A stretch of 64,000 bases of DNA from Ulva prolifera (GCA_023078555.1 CM041202.1:4460022-4524021), one strand, 5' to 3'; positions 24,401-36,022 are shown, counted from the first letter of the stretch. The notes: generated by a model from the sequence alone, not told the origin. Numbers and translations are program-made.

Positions 24401-24861
24401 CGCAACTTATCAGAATCAAGGTAGACGTAGACCGGCAGCCCCCATGGGAGCATCTGCGCAATCATGAGCTTGACACGCTCAGAGTCATATGTCTCTTTGT
24501 AGAACAACATATACGGGATGACATCTGCAAGATCATTGTCTATCCACTCTTTCCGCAACATTTCGTATTCTTTTGCTTGATCTATCTGTTGCTTAACTCG
24601 TTCTATAGTTTCTTTGCTAGGTTCGACAGACGAAATGTCGGTAGTGGTCTTATGGACACCCCCAGACTGCACTGTATTGATATCCCTACCCGTCGCATTC
24701 CTATATCTACCTAAATTGGCCAAAAGGCGCTCAAGCTTGTCCGCAAGATGTTCCCTCTTCAGGCGGTTCATGACAGCGGAACTAGGAACCAGATTCGCTG
24801 CAGCGGTCCCACACAACATCCCCTCAGGCCATGCACGGCGTGTTATGTTGGTTGGACACAT
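21448..24861 (-). mobile_element. Family D integrase C-terminus, reverse transcriptase, RNase H frame
   Basis: An open frame of 1,137 residues. After integrase C-terminal sequence and a long acidic, proline-rich linker it shows RT blocks KWVMKIKRGPTGEIQRYKAR, DIQCAFLNGVMNETVYVEQP, YGLKQAAREWHKAL and FLWVDDLFIF, then RNase H (YTDADFANDKSLKSISG, TTEAELIAMSSAANELMWA) and the terminal DQLADVFTKVLPGPAL. It gives the reference protein for the older family D-like fragment at 34.4-36.1 kb. Confidence 0.92.
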
Positions 24862-24945
24862 GAGCGCTCTCAGTCTATCAGAAGTGGCACCACATTCACG
24901 CTCAGCTATGCCATTGCCCTGATGATTGCCTGGTGCACAGGCTTC

Positions 24946-27363
24946 TCAAACAATGTGCTTGTCACGAAGATAGGCCTGGAAGACATGGCCCAGAAATTCT
25001 CCGCCGCGGTCACCACGCAGGAATCTAACACGTCCTGGAACAGGCGGCTGGCCTTTCTTGATGACAACTTGCCCAGGAACAACTGTAGAATTGCAGTGTT
25101 CTATGATCTCTACTAGCAATTCAGGGACTCTGGACTTTGCATCCATAGGGATAGTGAATCTAAAACGGGAAAATTCATCAACTACAATCAGCGCATACTT
25201 TGCTTTCCCAACTCCCATAGGTGTAATGGGACCTAGAACATCCGCATGCAAGCACGCCCCCGGATACGTCGCACAAGAGTGCGTGACTGTCTCGCCGTGC
25301 TGGCTACTAGACCCGGTACCATTTCTAGCAATCATACAGCCGTGGCATTTGTCTATCTCAGCGCTCACTTTTGCTGGATCAATACGCAAGCCCTGGTACA
25401 TCTTGGCCTTAGCCATCAGACGCAGGTTTGTGGCTTCTGTGAGGAAACTAACATGAGACAAGAATGTAGTATTCAATTTTTCTTGTCCAGGCACATTTGG
25501 AGACCCAACTAAAGCAGCTACACGACTGTACGAGACCTCGTCATCCTCTAGTTTCGCAACCGAATTGGCAGCAGACCAAACAGCGGGATTACTAACTCGC
25601 GAGCCCCATAGGACTGGCTTTCCCACATCTGTAGTCACAACAAACACTGGCCGATTCTGGTGGTCATGCGATTGAGTAATCCGACCCTCCGTGTGGCCCA
25701 TGGCCTGGTCAGAAAACCCAGGTACAAAAACAAGATCACCTCCTTCTGTCGCCACACGCGTTTGCAAGGTGATGCCGACATTCTTCAACAAATGTGTAGA
25801 CAAAATGTTGAAAGGACAGTGCGGCACATACAAGCAATTCGGGATCTCAATGGTCAGATCCTTGATCTCCCCATCCATCGTGACATAGGACCCCAGACGG
25901 AAACATATAGTTCCCTCCCCCAGAACTGGAATATCATCATCCCCTATTGGGTGAATGCACTCTACAGATGCAGCATGCATTGACAAGAACAGCTCGGGGT
26001 TCCTAATGACATGGACATCAGATCCGCTGTCCACCAGGAAGTTCAGGCTTTCGCCCAGGTGCGCAACATCCGTCAAGGAGAAGTCGTCGCTAGGAAATCG
26101 CACGACAGCAACAGAGTTGCCATTGCCTCGTCCTCGTCCGCGTCCTCTGCCGGCGCCTCGTCCCTGGCGGCTGGCGTTGTTGGCAGCCTGGATCTGAAGA
26201 TACTTCCTGACTTCCGGATGCAGATCCGGGCAGTCCTTCTGGAGGTGTCCAGTCTTCTTGCATACGTGGCAGGTGCGCGTCTCGCCATTGGCGATCGCGG
26301 CGACAGCTGCCGGTTGTCCTCGGTTCCCATTGCCCCCTCTGTAGCCATGGCCTTGGCCGTGGCCTCGGCCTGCTATGACACCACCATGTGCGGGCCCACA
26401 GGCATCTAAAGCCTGGGCATGGTTGGTAATGGCAGCTATTTGAGTCACGAAATCTTTTCCGCCCTGCTCACTACGCAATGATACATACTCTCGGCCGAGA
26501 GGCTCAAACAACTTGTTGCTGACCTGATACGGAGCAGGCGCAGCACCGAGAGCAGTAAGCTGGTTCACCAGAGACATGATGAGTGTACAATAATCCTCAA
26601 CTTGTTTTGCCCTGGCACCTCTGAGCGTGGCACGAGAGAACCTATCCCAGAGACTCCTAACCTCAGCCTCTTTGCTGGGCATATACTTGGCTCTCAAGGC
26701 AGCCCAAATATCACACAGCGTAGTATGAACCCGGACATACTCTAAGTCCTGTGCAGGCAGCTGAAAACAGACTACAGCCAACACCTTATCATGGACACTT
26801 GTCTCAGGTCCAGTGGGGAAAACAGTGAGCAAATGGTACAGGCCATGGCCTTTCAACCATAGCTCGACACGGAACTCAAAGGTTGAGAACCTCTCGCCCC
26901 TTGCAGAATCCCAAGACGGGGTCTTGCCTTTGTCTATTGCGGGTTCACGCACAGACACAGCTCTCATTGCATCTACAATAGCATTAGCATCGACTACAGT
27001 ACCAGGCGGATGGAGATCAGCGACAGGGCCAGCATTGCCTTGAGCCATAGCTCGCAGCGCAGCAGCCTGAGCCTCAGCATCCGATCGTGCCTGTTCCGCT
27101 CGCTGTAAAGCATCACGGAGAGAGTTTGCTTCAACCTGGGCGCGCATTGCCATAGCATTGGCAGCCTCAAGCTGAGAGGCAGCTCGGGCAGCAGCAGCAT
27201 GCCCTCGGGTGCCGGCTGCAGGGCCTAGTGAGCTAGCACCAGCTCCTGCAGCCCTACCTGTGGCTTGAGCAGCTACAGCCATGGCTGAGCGCTCAGCCTC
27301 GAGTCTTTGTGCATCAGCCATAGCTTCAGCATCAAAGTTCTCGACTGATTCAGGATTAGACAT
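24946..27363 (-). mobile_element. Family D gag-protease-integrase N-terminal frame
   Basis: An open frame of 805 residues. An alanine-rich N-terminus is followed by the gag core (about residues 155-330; WAALRAKYMPSKEAEVRSLW), the zinc knuckle CHVCKKTGHLQKDC (about 365), an RG-rich patch, the aspartic protease motif FLVDSGSDVHVI (about 445), the pre-integrase zinc residues (CHGCMIARNG) and the start of the integrase core (HADVLGPITPMGVGKAKYAL). This is the standard Ty1/copia order. Confidence 0.92.
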
Positions 27364-27616
27364 CTACTTGCAGCGAAACAAATCTGCTTTCGCTAAGGGT
27401 CAAGTCGATCAAACCCGTAGGCTTTAACGACGCACATTCCTAAACCGTCGTCATTCAGTTCACAATCAAACATGTGACAACCTGTGACATAATGACGGTT
27501 GATCTGGTCATTGATTACGCACTGATGACAATGCGGTTGCCCGTAGCCGCGCGCAATCATATGACAACCACCTCATCGCGCAACTAATGCAGCGACACAA
27601 CACATCATCGATACCA

Positions 27617-27991
27617 GGTTATAAACGAGAACCTATTATGTGTGCATTAGGAGGTTAGTAGTGCCTATACCTGGAGAGCCGCCAGGTCGTACGAAAGGTC
27701 ACTACACAGATCAGGGAGAATACTGCACTGGATGCAAGACAGTGCAGGAACCTATGGAAGATGTAAGAGAAAGGTTACTTCAGACTTGGACGCATACGAC
27801 TATATGCGACCATTCGTGCATGTCTACCGTGGCCCAATGACAATGGCCCGGGGCGAGCCGCTCACGGAGCGCCCCAAGTATGCTCATGCATACTATCCTA
27901 ACATAACACGGGTTGGGCCCTTGGCCACCATACCCATGCGCAGACTTGCGCGTCATGCATTGCAGGTGTACCTAGACACTGATTTATGACA
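27617..27991 (-). repeat. 5' LTR of family D
   Basis: Same 375-bp sequence as at 21068-21442. The primer-binding site adjoins its left edge (minus-strand TGGTATCGATGAT), complementary in style to the 3' end of initiator tRNA-Met. Confidence 0.9.
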
Positions 27992-29614
27992 GCCACTGCT
28001 GTTGATCCTCAATCACTGAGGTCGGACTGCTCTGGTTAGACCAGACTACCCCCCTATTGACAGGCGCACCGACGAGAATGGGTTTGGTCTCTACTGCCAT
28101 TTTGAACGCAAAGACAGGGTGACCATCCACATCAAGTTCCTGGTATTTGACGTCATCCTCTACGTCGGTAGCCATATCACCCAGACCAGGAACATACAAC
28201 ACATTTCTACGCGTATCTAGGAACATCTGCTCATGTCTAAGACCAATTGTGCTGAGCAGGTTGTACGGACATTCAGGCGCATAGTAAACACCAGGGATTT
28301 CCACATCCAATGGATGCTTGTTCCCATGTTTGTCCACATAAGTACCCAGGTTCACCTGAATGGTTCCCCTGCCCATGATAGAAAGCTGCCCTGGTCCCGC
28401 GAGATTGGCAACTTTCTGGCACGGACCGTACTCAGTGAACATTTCACGATTTCCTACTATATGCATGTCCGACCCACTATCAACAATAATGTTCCATGGC
28501 AGGGACGCGTCTGGTTGGGGATACTTGGCTGGCATCTCTATAGTGCAAACATCCTTGGCCGCAGCTTGTTTGCGTTGGGGGCAGTTCGCACGCAAATGTC
28601 CTTTCTTCTTGCAGAAGAAACAGGTCATGGTCTCCTCGCGAGGAGCATGGCCGGCCGCGAGAGCGGCGACCACAGGACCATCACTGTAACTTATATCACA
28701 GGACCATCACCACGGTGCTACTTGCGCCAGCCATGGCCTGGTTTGCCCGCGGGCGCCCCAGACCTAGCCTGCAGCTGTCGCGGTGATTTGAGCAAGTCAG
28801 CATGCTCAGTCAAACGCGATATGATCACATGAGGGGAGGAGTGTTGGACTTCGCCGCGCACAGCGTTGAACTCCTCCCCCACTTCTAACAATTTCAAACG
28901 AAGCCATCGCTGGCCCACATCGGCACCTAGTGCCTCCAGTTGAGTGTATACACTCATCACATCACCACAATATGTCGCGACATCTCTATTATGTTGTGAT
29001 AAAGAATTAAACCGACTCCACAGTCTGTGGATTTCGGCTTCGGTGCTAGGCCTATACTTTGCAGTCAAATAGGCCCATGCTTCACACAGGTGTGACATGC
29101 GATAGACAGTCGTCCTATCCGCGTCAGGCGAAGACATCAGGACCTGTGTCCTCGCCCTAGCATGAACACACTGTTCGTCCGCAGACGGTGCGTGCTGCAA
29201 CAGATGATCTAACTCGAATTGGCCTAACCACAAAAAGACTTTCTGCTCGTACGCAACGAAGCTTTCGGTCTTAAAATTCCATTCAGGCAATTTCCCTTTG
29301 GTCAAATCAGGCTCGCTACGTCCCCGAGATGCACGCAGCACTTCGGTCAACGTCTCAAGCGTGATGAATGACTCAGTGTGACCGTGATCGTCACCAACAT
29401 GAGAGGAAAAAGGCACCTGCTCGCTGCTCTGCCCAGTGTGGGAAGAGGGACGTGGCCGGACAACTCGTCCACCACGGAGTAACATGCCCGCGGGCAGTTC
29501 TCCGTCAGGGAGCTGCTGGTCAGCGTCCCTGTCGACGAGAGGCTGCTGGTCAGCATCGTCACGCCTCTCCTTGCGAGGAGAGTTGGCGTTAGAGTTGGCG
29601 TTAGAGAGAGACAT
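27992..29614 (-). mobile_element. Family C gag, zinc knuckle and protease
   Basis: Right to left on the minus strand: the gag core from 29614 (FVAYEQKVFLWLGQFELDHL, LCEAWAYLTAKYRPSTEAEI), then after a 12-bp LINE tail the zinc knuckle CFFCKKKGHLRANC and the protease motif NIIVDSGSDMHIVGN. It continues the family C element on the far side of the family D insertion. Confidence 0.9.
28685..28696 (+). mobile_element. LINE 3' tail of only 12 bp
   Basis: TGTAACTTATAT is sandwiched between two copies of CACAGGACCATCAC (28671-28684 and 28697-28710). The 12 bases match the extreme 3' end of the LINE family (GTGTAACTTA plus variable bases), and the 14-bp duplication is in the size range of the other LINE insertions here. 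By sequence alone a 12-bp match would be weak, but the duplication makes the call convincing. Confidence 0.78.
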
Positions 29615-29907
29615 CCTGCATCAGGACAGACGGTTGTTTGTTGCGCGCAGCAACTAACCGATGGGATGGCTCGCAAGCCGACAGGTTGAGAAAATAAGCG
29701 AACGCGTTTGCGTTTCTCAGCGCTGATCATTAAAACAAGCTTCTCGAATTGTGTCTAACAACAATATACCACGAGAAAGCTAAATGATGCCTGCGCTTTT
29801 GACCGCAGTCTGAGCGCCGGCAGAACAGTGGAATGCCCGCCGTGTCTGCGCACAGACATTGGCCGACGGCTTCCTGAACAAGACCATAAACAGACATAGC
29901 GCTAACA

Positions 29908-29920
29908 TTCATCGATACCA
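29908..29920 (-). promoter_or_regulatory. Primer-binding site of the family C element
   Basis: The minus strand reads TGGTATCGATGAA directly after the LTR end TTTCTGACA. TGGTATC is the usual start of a site pairing with the 3' end of initiator tRNA-Met. Confidence 0.75.
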
Positions 29921-30195
29921 TGTCAGAAATGCTCTATCTTGTCAGGTCAGACGCACAGTCTTTAGTACAGGTCAGGTCAGGGCAGCCAGCGTTCCATACC
30001 TGTTGCGCACAGAGATAGAATCGAGGAACGCTTAAAGGGAGTGCTAGCGCCGGGAAACAGTAAGAAGAATGGTTACAGATCTCAGTGTGCACATGCTTAT
30101 ATGCACACTGAACACTCAAGGTTACGGCGGGAAACCCTCGCGGGATCTCTCTCACTACATAGAGACAATCTCGGCTGGCGGCTTACCCCGGGGGA
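29921..30195 (-). repeat. Partial 5' LTR of the family C element
   Basis: It matches the 3' LTR at 16208-16470 closely and then stops. The next ~40 bases (to 30235) read as a plus-strand polypurine tract plus the first bases of another family C LTR (TGTCACAATGCATGAGC), then LINE sequence begins. So two family C LTR ends face each other here. Confidence 0.8.
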
Positions 30196-30235
30196 GTGTC
30201 ACAATGCATGAGCCTGCGGGCAGCAGTGTGGTCCC

Positions 30236-33200
30236 CCCCGGCAAGATCGCGAGGATGTCCGCTCGGTGCTCCCCCACGGCCCCTGCTCCGTGCTCCCCAT
30301 GCACGCCGGCATACGGCGGCTTTATGCTCGTGGTCACCGAAGCACAAGAATGAAGATGGCGCATTGCAAGAGCAAAATCATCATGGCGCGACGAAATATC
30401 CTTGTTGTTTCGGGTACACAGCATAGCATGGTCTCCGCGTCCGACGCTCTCGCCGGAGCAATCGCATGGCGGCATCTCCACGGGGCCGCTGACTCGCTCA
30501 CCGAGGCGGTGGCGAAGGATGGTGGTGAGGGAGTGGTTACCGATGGTGGTGTACAGCCGCCGCCGGCCAGGGAGGGCGGACAAGAAGGCGCTGCCAGGGG
30601 CACCGCGGGCACTGCGCACTCGAGCAGCACCGAGCCTGCCTGCCTCTGTGCTGAAGTCCATGCCATCCAGGAACGCCTTGCCGGCCTTGTCACCCATGGA
30701 CCTAGACACTGCATGCTGCAAAAAGGAGTGAACATGACGCATTCCTTTGCTGGAGAAGTCCGCCGGTGAGCCACCGTCGATCTTGTCGGAGACCTTCGTG
30801 ACCCACTCCTCGACGTCGGGCAAGACGCCGCGGATGCAGTCCCAGTCGCGCTGCATCGCCGGCGCGGCAGGCCCGTCGAGCCGCTGGAACACGGCAGGGC
30901 CGTCAGCAACGACCCGTTGAGCCACCGCGACGCCGGTGGGCAACGCCGCTTTCGCCTCAACTGGGTGGGTCATACGCAGCCCAAGGCCGCCGTGGCGAAT
31001 CGGCAACAACATCTGCTGCACTGCCGAGCTCATCTGAACGAGCACGCCAGACGGATCCTGCGTGACCAGCACCTGCTCAATTCTCGCCACCGCGGCGACG
31101 ACAGCGCCTTCGAGGGCGCGTGTCGACTCGGCCAGGAGCTCCCGCCTGGTCGTGCGCTGGTGGTGCACCAAGCGGACGGCAAATGACTGCCGGAGCAGCA
31201 GTAGCTGCACCTGCTTGGTGACCGGCAAGCGCATAAGCAGATCGATCTCCCCGATTGCCTTTGCGGCAGCGGCTTTCAGCCGCGCGCGGACGAAGGCGTC
31301 AGTGCCGACGTGGGTGCCGACCACTGTGATGCCGTCCTCTCTGTGGGGCACGCCGGTGGACTGCTGGACGGCACGACACTCCTCATGCGCCTCGGCACAA
31401 GGCGCAAACACGCCACTCTTGCCCGGCACGATGGTGAGGCCGACAGAGCGCGCGCTGCCCGGACCATCCCCGCAGAGGCGGCCTAGGACTTTGCGCAACG
31501 CAGGCCTGCGGCCCACGGCAGTGAAGTCTTCGAGGTACGACATGCTGGGCGCCTCCGGGACTGCTGCCGCTAGTGCCGTCAAGACTTCCTGGAAGCCCAA
31601 TGCAAACAGCAGCGGCCCCAGCGGGTCGCCCTACCGCACCCTACGCTGCGACTCAATCACAGTGCCGCTAGCGGCACCCACCACATGGAGTTGGGTGGCG
31701 GCACCGTACCCGTAATGGAAGAACGGGAGCAGCTCCGGCAGCGCTTTCAAAACCCCGCGCGCGACGGCGGTGCGGTGGATCTCGTTGAAAGCATTCCGCA
31801 TGTCCACCGTCAGCGCGATGGCGTGGGGGTCCTTCTCCAGCGCCGCCGCGACGCTGTGCGCCACCGCTTCCGTCACGCCAGCCGTGCCGACGCCCACCTG
31901 CAGGGGCGCGAGGTCCCGCCCCGCGGCTTTGCCGACAGCCTCGATCGCGCATATCGCTGCAAGGCGGTACCAGACCTCGCCGATGGCGATGGGCCGGACA
32001 CCCCCCCTGCATCCTTCTGGAGAGCGAGGAGCTTCGAGTCGAGGAGGCCGCACTCGCGGGGCAGCATGCCGGACAACATCAAGTTCACAAAATCGAGCGC
32101 CGCTTGGAACCCCCGGGCGGTACCCCCGGTGACCGCAAGGATCATCTCAAAGGTCTAACCCGAGGGGCCCCCAGCTCGGCCTTTTTTGTGGTTCTTGATG
32201 CGGTCAAGCACCCTGCGGAGCAGGATGCTGTCAATCTGAAGAGCAGGCACATCGCATTCGAGAGGCGGCGGTGGCGCCGCCGCCGGGTGCAGCGCACGCA
32301 GCTTCTCCATGGCGATAGCGGACGTCGTATCGGCCGGCTTCTCATTCTTCAGACGGCGGGCGGCGATGTGGATGCTCCCGCCTTTCACTCTTGACTCCAC
32401 GCGCTCTGCTAGACGCGCCTCCTCGGTCATCTCCTTTCGCCGATGGGTCACCGAAGGCACAAAGCCTCCCTCCTCATCCTCCAGCTCCCCACGCCGGTAC
32501 TTGGCCATAATGGCCAGCATGCGCTTGTCACGCTTGTCGGTGTCGCTGCCGCCACGTGGCTCAGCACCCATGGCTTTGATGTGCCGGTGGATGACTTTGT
32601 GGGTTGAGTGCTGTGGCCGTGGGGCGTTTGATGCATTTGTGGTTGGTTGTTGTCTGGGGTTTTTTTGCTGTGTTGCTTTCTTGTGATTGCTGGTGTGGCA
32701 GCTGGTCGCTGGGTTGGCTTGATGTTGTTTGTTTGCTTTGCCATACAATGGCCAGATATGTGTAACTTAAGACAACGTGGCTCAGCAAGGACAAGCGAAG
32801 GGAGACGGAGGAGTGCGGCGATGGGGGCTAGCACCTGGTTCAGCGCACTTCGGCCACCTGCCTCTGCCGCTGCCGACGAGATGGCCTCGAGGGCTTGGGC
32901 AGAGCAGAGGCTAAAGTCGCGGGTGAGCTGTTCTGACACTGCCCGCCTGATGAACTTGCGGGTGGTGCCGCCGCCGTGTTGTTGGCCTGTGCGTGGACAG
33001 GCTTGGGCGGCGCGCAGCCCTTTGTGCTTCCTCGGCGCTTGCTTCCGGCCGCCTCCACGCCCCTTTGCCGCTCTGTCGGCGCCACCGCGGCTCGTACCGG
33101 CGCCTGGGGCGGCGGCTGCGGGCCGGGCGGGCTGCTCGCGCGTGCCGGCACCCGCGCCAGGTGCTGACTGTTCAGCAGTGGCTGCAGGCGGGTCGGCAGG

Positions 33201-33843
33201 GGCGGGCTGGGCTGGCGGCGGGGGTGGCGGCGGGGGAAGGTCCGACTGAGGCTGCTCAACGGGGTGCGCGGCGCCTGCGCTGGCTGTGGCTCCACGGTCG
33301 GTGGGTTCATCATTGGTGGGAATCGGGCGGTCGGAAGATGGTCGATGCGCTGGTGGTGCGTCTGTAGGCGTCGCTGCTCCGGTGGCTGCTGCAGGGGTGG
33401 GCGCTGGGGCTGGCGTGGCTGATGTGCTTGACGGACCTGGAGCAGCCTTGGCTGCTTCTTCAGTGCAGGGAGGTTCCTCAGAGCTGCTCCGGGAAGGCTG
33501 GCCCGAGGGTGGACCGGGATCCTCTCTCAGCTTCGCCCGCCGTGACCGCGGAGCGCTAGCTGGCACAGATTCAACTCGTAACTTGGTTGCGAGCTGCTTC
33601 TGGAGCCGGCTAGCGGCTGCTGGCGGTTCATGTGGAGTCTCATCTGCTTTGCTGTCCTCAGCTTCGACCTCTACGGGGCTGCCTTGCAAGCAGCACTCGC
33701 AATCAGATCTTGCAGCTGCTGCTTCATCTGTTGCTTCTGGATGTAGCACAGCGCGCTGGAGCTTGATGGGCGAGCGTGCTGGAGCTGCGACGCCTTCAGG
33801 CGTCCCAGAACGCCTTCTCTTCGACGTCGAGGACATGCTCTAA
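30236..33843 (-). mobile_element. LINE (non-LTR retrotransposon) copy A with N-terminal region, broken
   Basis: On the minus strand the open frame from 33836 starts MSSTSKRRRSG and runs through a Pro/Ala/Glu-rich N-terminus of about 350 residues. It is interrupted by a LINE tail (32567-32774), then continues through a basic region into the reverse transcriptase (GGVRPIAIGEVWYRLAA, LTVDMRNAFNEIHR) and on to the DCSGES zinc knuckle zone near 30430. The copy is dead. A TAG (plus 31631-31633) replaces the Gln codon of the QGDP motif, and a C run near 32002-32008 is two bases longer than in copy B, shifting frame. The 3' end, with most of the endonuclease and the tail, is absent, and copia LTR sequence abuts instead. 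It is the only copy here showing the N-terminal part of the family. Confidence 0.88.
32567..32774 (+). mobile_element. LINE 3' tail, 208 bp, inside LINE copy A
   Basis: A sense-strand tail inserted in the minus-strand LINE copy, flanked by ACGTGGCTCAGCA (32554-32566 and 32775-32787). The family has therefore inserted into itself. Confidence 0.92.
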
Positions 33844-34429
33844 CCGAGCGTCGTCATAAAATGTGATCCTGGCACTTTGTTTTCTTTTTGTGCTTCGCGG
33901 GCGGGTTCTTTTAGCTCCGCTCCTAGTCGCTTCACAGACAGAGCCACCGGGACTGCAACTTACAGCCACGGCAACAAGGCACCGTCCGGAACGCGAGGAC
34001 CTAAACTAAACGCAGCAGTCTATTTAACGAAACAGATAAAGCATATTGGCATTGAATTCACGAGAACGCTCGTGCTCCTAGGCGCTGGGCTGTACGACCG
34101 CTGTCGTTACAGCACTCGAAACTTCCACATCGCAGCTCTAAACACAGACAAATGGACCATTAAACAAATCTAATTAATCAGATGCCAATATCTACTGCGA
34201 ATCGTGTTCGCGGGCCTGCGGCGCACAGTAGCAGAGCGCCACAGTAGCGTCACGAATACAATGGACGAAGAGTCAGGAGTGAAAGAGTCCGATTACTAGA
34301 GCCGAAATCATGGGAGGCTAGGCGAAAACCGTGGCAGCGACCTAGATTCTCCTTCACCACATCAGATTTAATTCCTAGACCCTTTTACACCTCAGCTTTG
34401 GACGTCATTTGCAGAATGGATGTTCCCGT
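33844..34429. other. Possible LINE leader and unassigned sequence
   Basis: No coding signature. The first part may be the 5' untranslated region of LINE copy A, but with no second full-length copy in the window its 5' end cannot be fixed. Confidence 0.3.
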
Positions 34430-35359
34430 TTGGAGACTCAAATGTGTCAAAAATGTCGTGTTCAGCTTGGCAGCACCCGGAACATGTTGTGCCTTGCCAA
34501 TCAATGCAGCTACTATGCAGAGATCGGCCTCGTCACTCTCGAGCTTTGCCACGGCATTGCTCGAGGACCACGCACCAGGACTATTGACTTGCTGACCCCT
34601 TAGGATGGGCTTGCCCTTATCCGTTTCAATGAAAAGAACATGCCAATTCTCTGCGTCTGTGGACTGGTTAATCCTACCCTCCTTGTGGCCTAGGGCCTAG
34701 TCTGAGAAACCTGAGATGATGACTATATCACCTCCCTCCGTGATAGCACGCGTTTGCAAGAAAAATATTCTCATGCTTCAACACCTCCGTAGACAAGATG
34801 TTAAAGGGGCATGCATGGACATACAGACAACTCGGGATCTCTAGGACTAGTTCATTCACATCACCACCCGTAGCCGCATACGAACCTACTTGGAAACAAA
34901 TTGTTCCTTCGCCCACGACATGAATGTCCTCGTCACCAACAGGCTGGATGCACGGGATTCTCGGTTTCCGTATGTAGACGAAAAGCTCAGGATGACGGAT
35001 CACATGAGCCTGAGATCCACTGTCTATGAGAAAATTGCACAGCTCGCCCAGGCGGGCAAAATCAACCATACTGAATCCGTCACCTGGAAACTCCAGTGCA
35101 GCGATGAATGGGCCTGTGCCCCGTCCGCGTCCGCGTCCTCGTCCGCGGCCGGTGTTGTTGCCGCGAGGCTGAGCTGCCTGCTCAGAGAGGAACTTTCTGA
35201 CCTCCGGATGGATGTCCGGGCAGTCCTTCTGGAGATGGCATGTCTTCTTGCAAACGTAGTATGTGCGGGTCTCATTGGCAGCGACTGTCACAATGCATGA
35301 GCCTGCGGGCAGCAGTGTGGTGACATGTGCACCCATGCACGATCCGCGGATACAATGTA

Positions 35360-35453
35360 TCAAGTTACACATATCTGGCCATTGTATGGCAAAGCAAACA
35401 GACATAATCAAGCCAACCCAGCGACCGGCCGCCACACCAGCAACCACAAGAAC
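35360..35453 (-). mobile_element. LINE 3' tail, 94 bp
   Basis: Flanked by GCGGATACAATGTA (35346-35359 and 35454-35467), in the solo LTR. Confidence 0.92.
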
Positions 35454-35675
35454 GCGGATACAATGTAGGGGTAAGCCGCCAGCCGGGATTGTCTCGATGT
35501 AGTGAGGGAGATCCTGCGAGGGTTTCCCGCCGTAACCTTGAGTGTTCAGTGTGCATATAAGGATGTGCACACTATGATCTGTAACCATTATCATTACTGT
35601 CTCGCGGTATTAGCACTTATCTCCCTCTGAAGCGTTCCTTGGTTCTACCTCTGTGCGCAGCAGGTTTGGAACGCT

Positions 35676-35716
35676 TTGCCATACAATGGCCAGATATGTG
35701 TAACTTAATAACACTA
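35676..35716 (+). mobile_element. LINE 3' tail, 41 bp
   Basis: Flanked by TGGAACGCT (35667-35675 and 35717-35725). It ends GTAACTTAATAACACTA, a longer variable tail than most. Same solo LTR as the previous one but opposite orientation. Confidence 0.9.
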
Positions 35717-35871
35717 TGGAACGCTGGCTGACCTGATGTGACCTGAACTGAGACTGCGCGTCTGACCTGGCAAGCTGCAACGGTTTCTGACAGCGACGGG
35801 AGCACCTGCAGGGCGCTGTGGTTGTTGTGCGGTCCTACCTCTAGGGCCACGATCACGCCCTGCTCCTTGGG

Positions 35872-36022
35872 TCCATTAAGTTACACATATCTGGCCATTG
35901 TATGGCAAAGCAAACAAACAACATCAAGCTAACCCAGCGACCGGCTGCCACACCAGCAACCACCAGAAAGCATCACAGCAAAAAACCCCAGACAACAACC
36001 AACCACAAATGCATCAAACGCC
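35872..36022 (-). mobile_element. LINE 3' tail, 151 bp
   Basis: Flanked by CCCTGCTCCTTGGG (35858-35871 and 36023-36036), in the family D-like gag. Confidence 0.92.

Larger units (their letters stand above)
21068..27991 (-). mobile_element. Ty1/copia element, family D, looks nearly whole
   Basis: The element has 375-bp LTRs at 21068-21442 and 27617-27991, flanked by GCCAC on both sides (21063-21067, 27992-27996). The two LTRs read essentially identical by eye, which indicates a recent insertion. A primer site reading TGGTATCGATGAT on the minus strand adjoins the 5' LTR, and a polypurine tract (GGGGAG) adjoins the 3' LTR. Two long open frames cover the interior, one for gag to integrase start (24946-27363) and one for integrase to RNase H (21448-24861). 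It seems to carry about one break. It interrupts the pre-integrase zone of the family C element, so it is younger than that element. Confidence 0.93.
16208..30195 (-). mobile_element. Ty1/copia element, family C, minus strand (split by nested insertions)
   Basis: This is a copia element read right to left: partial 5' LTR 29921-30195, primer site, gag 28711-29614, zinc knuckle and protease 27992-28670, pre-integrase 20867-21067, integrase 19819-20679, RT-RNase H 16573-19463, and 3' LTR 16208-16555. Inserted in it are the family D element (21068-27991), a solo LTR (19464-19818), a 161-bp LINE tail (20693-20853) and a 12-bp LINE tail (28685-28696). Apart from insertions the reading frames are long, with few breaks, so it is of intermediate age. 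The outer part of the 5' LTR is missing and joins foreign sequence. Confidence 0.88.
35286..35792 (+). mobile_element. Solo LTR of family C, target duplication GCGAC, carrying two LINE tails
   Basis: TGTCACAATGCATGAGC to TTTCTGACA, flanked by GCGAC (35281-35285, 35793-35797). Without the two LINE tails inside it (94 and 41 bp) and their duplications it has the usual ~350 bp. It lies opposite in orientation to the family D fragment that hosts it. Confidence 0.9.

Noticed and set aside
30236-31715. Plus-strand frames across the LINE (for example 31062-31715 and 30266-30769)
   Set aside because: They are antisense shadows of the GC-rich LINE ORF; the minus-strand frames carry the RT motifs.
32448-33836. 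A 462-residue Pro/Ala-rich minus-strand protein as a host gene
   Set aside because: Its frame runs into LINE sequence that continues to the RT on the same strand, and it is interrupted by a LINE tail with a target duplication. It is the N-terminal part of the LINE.
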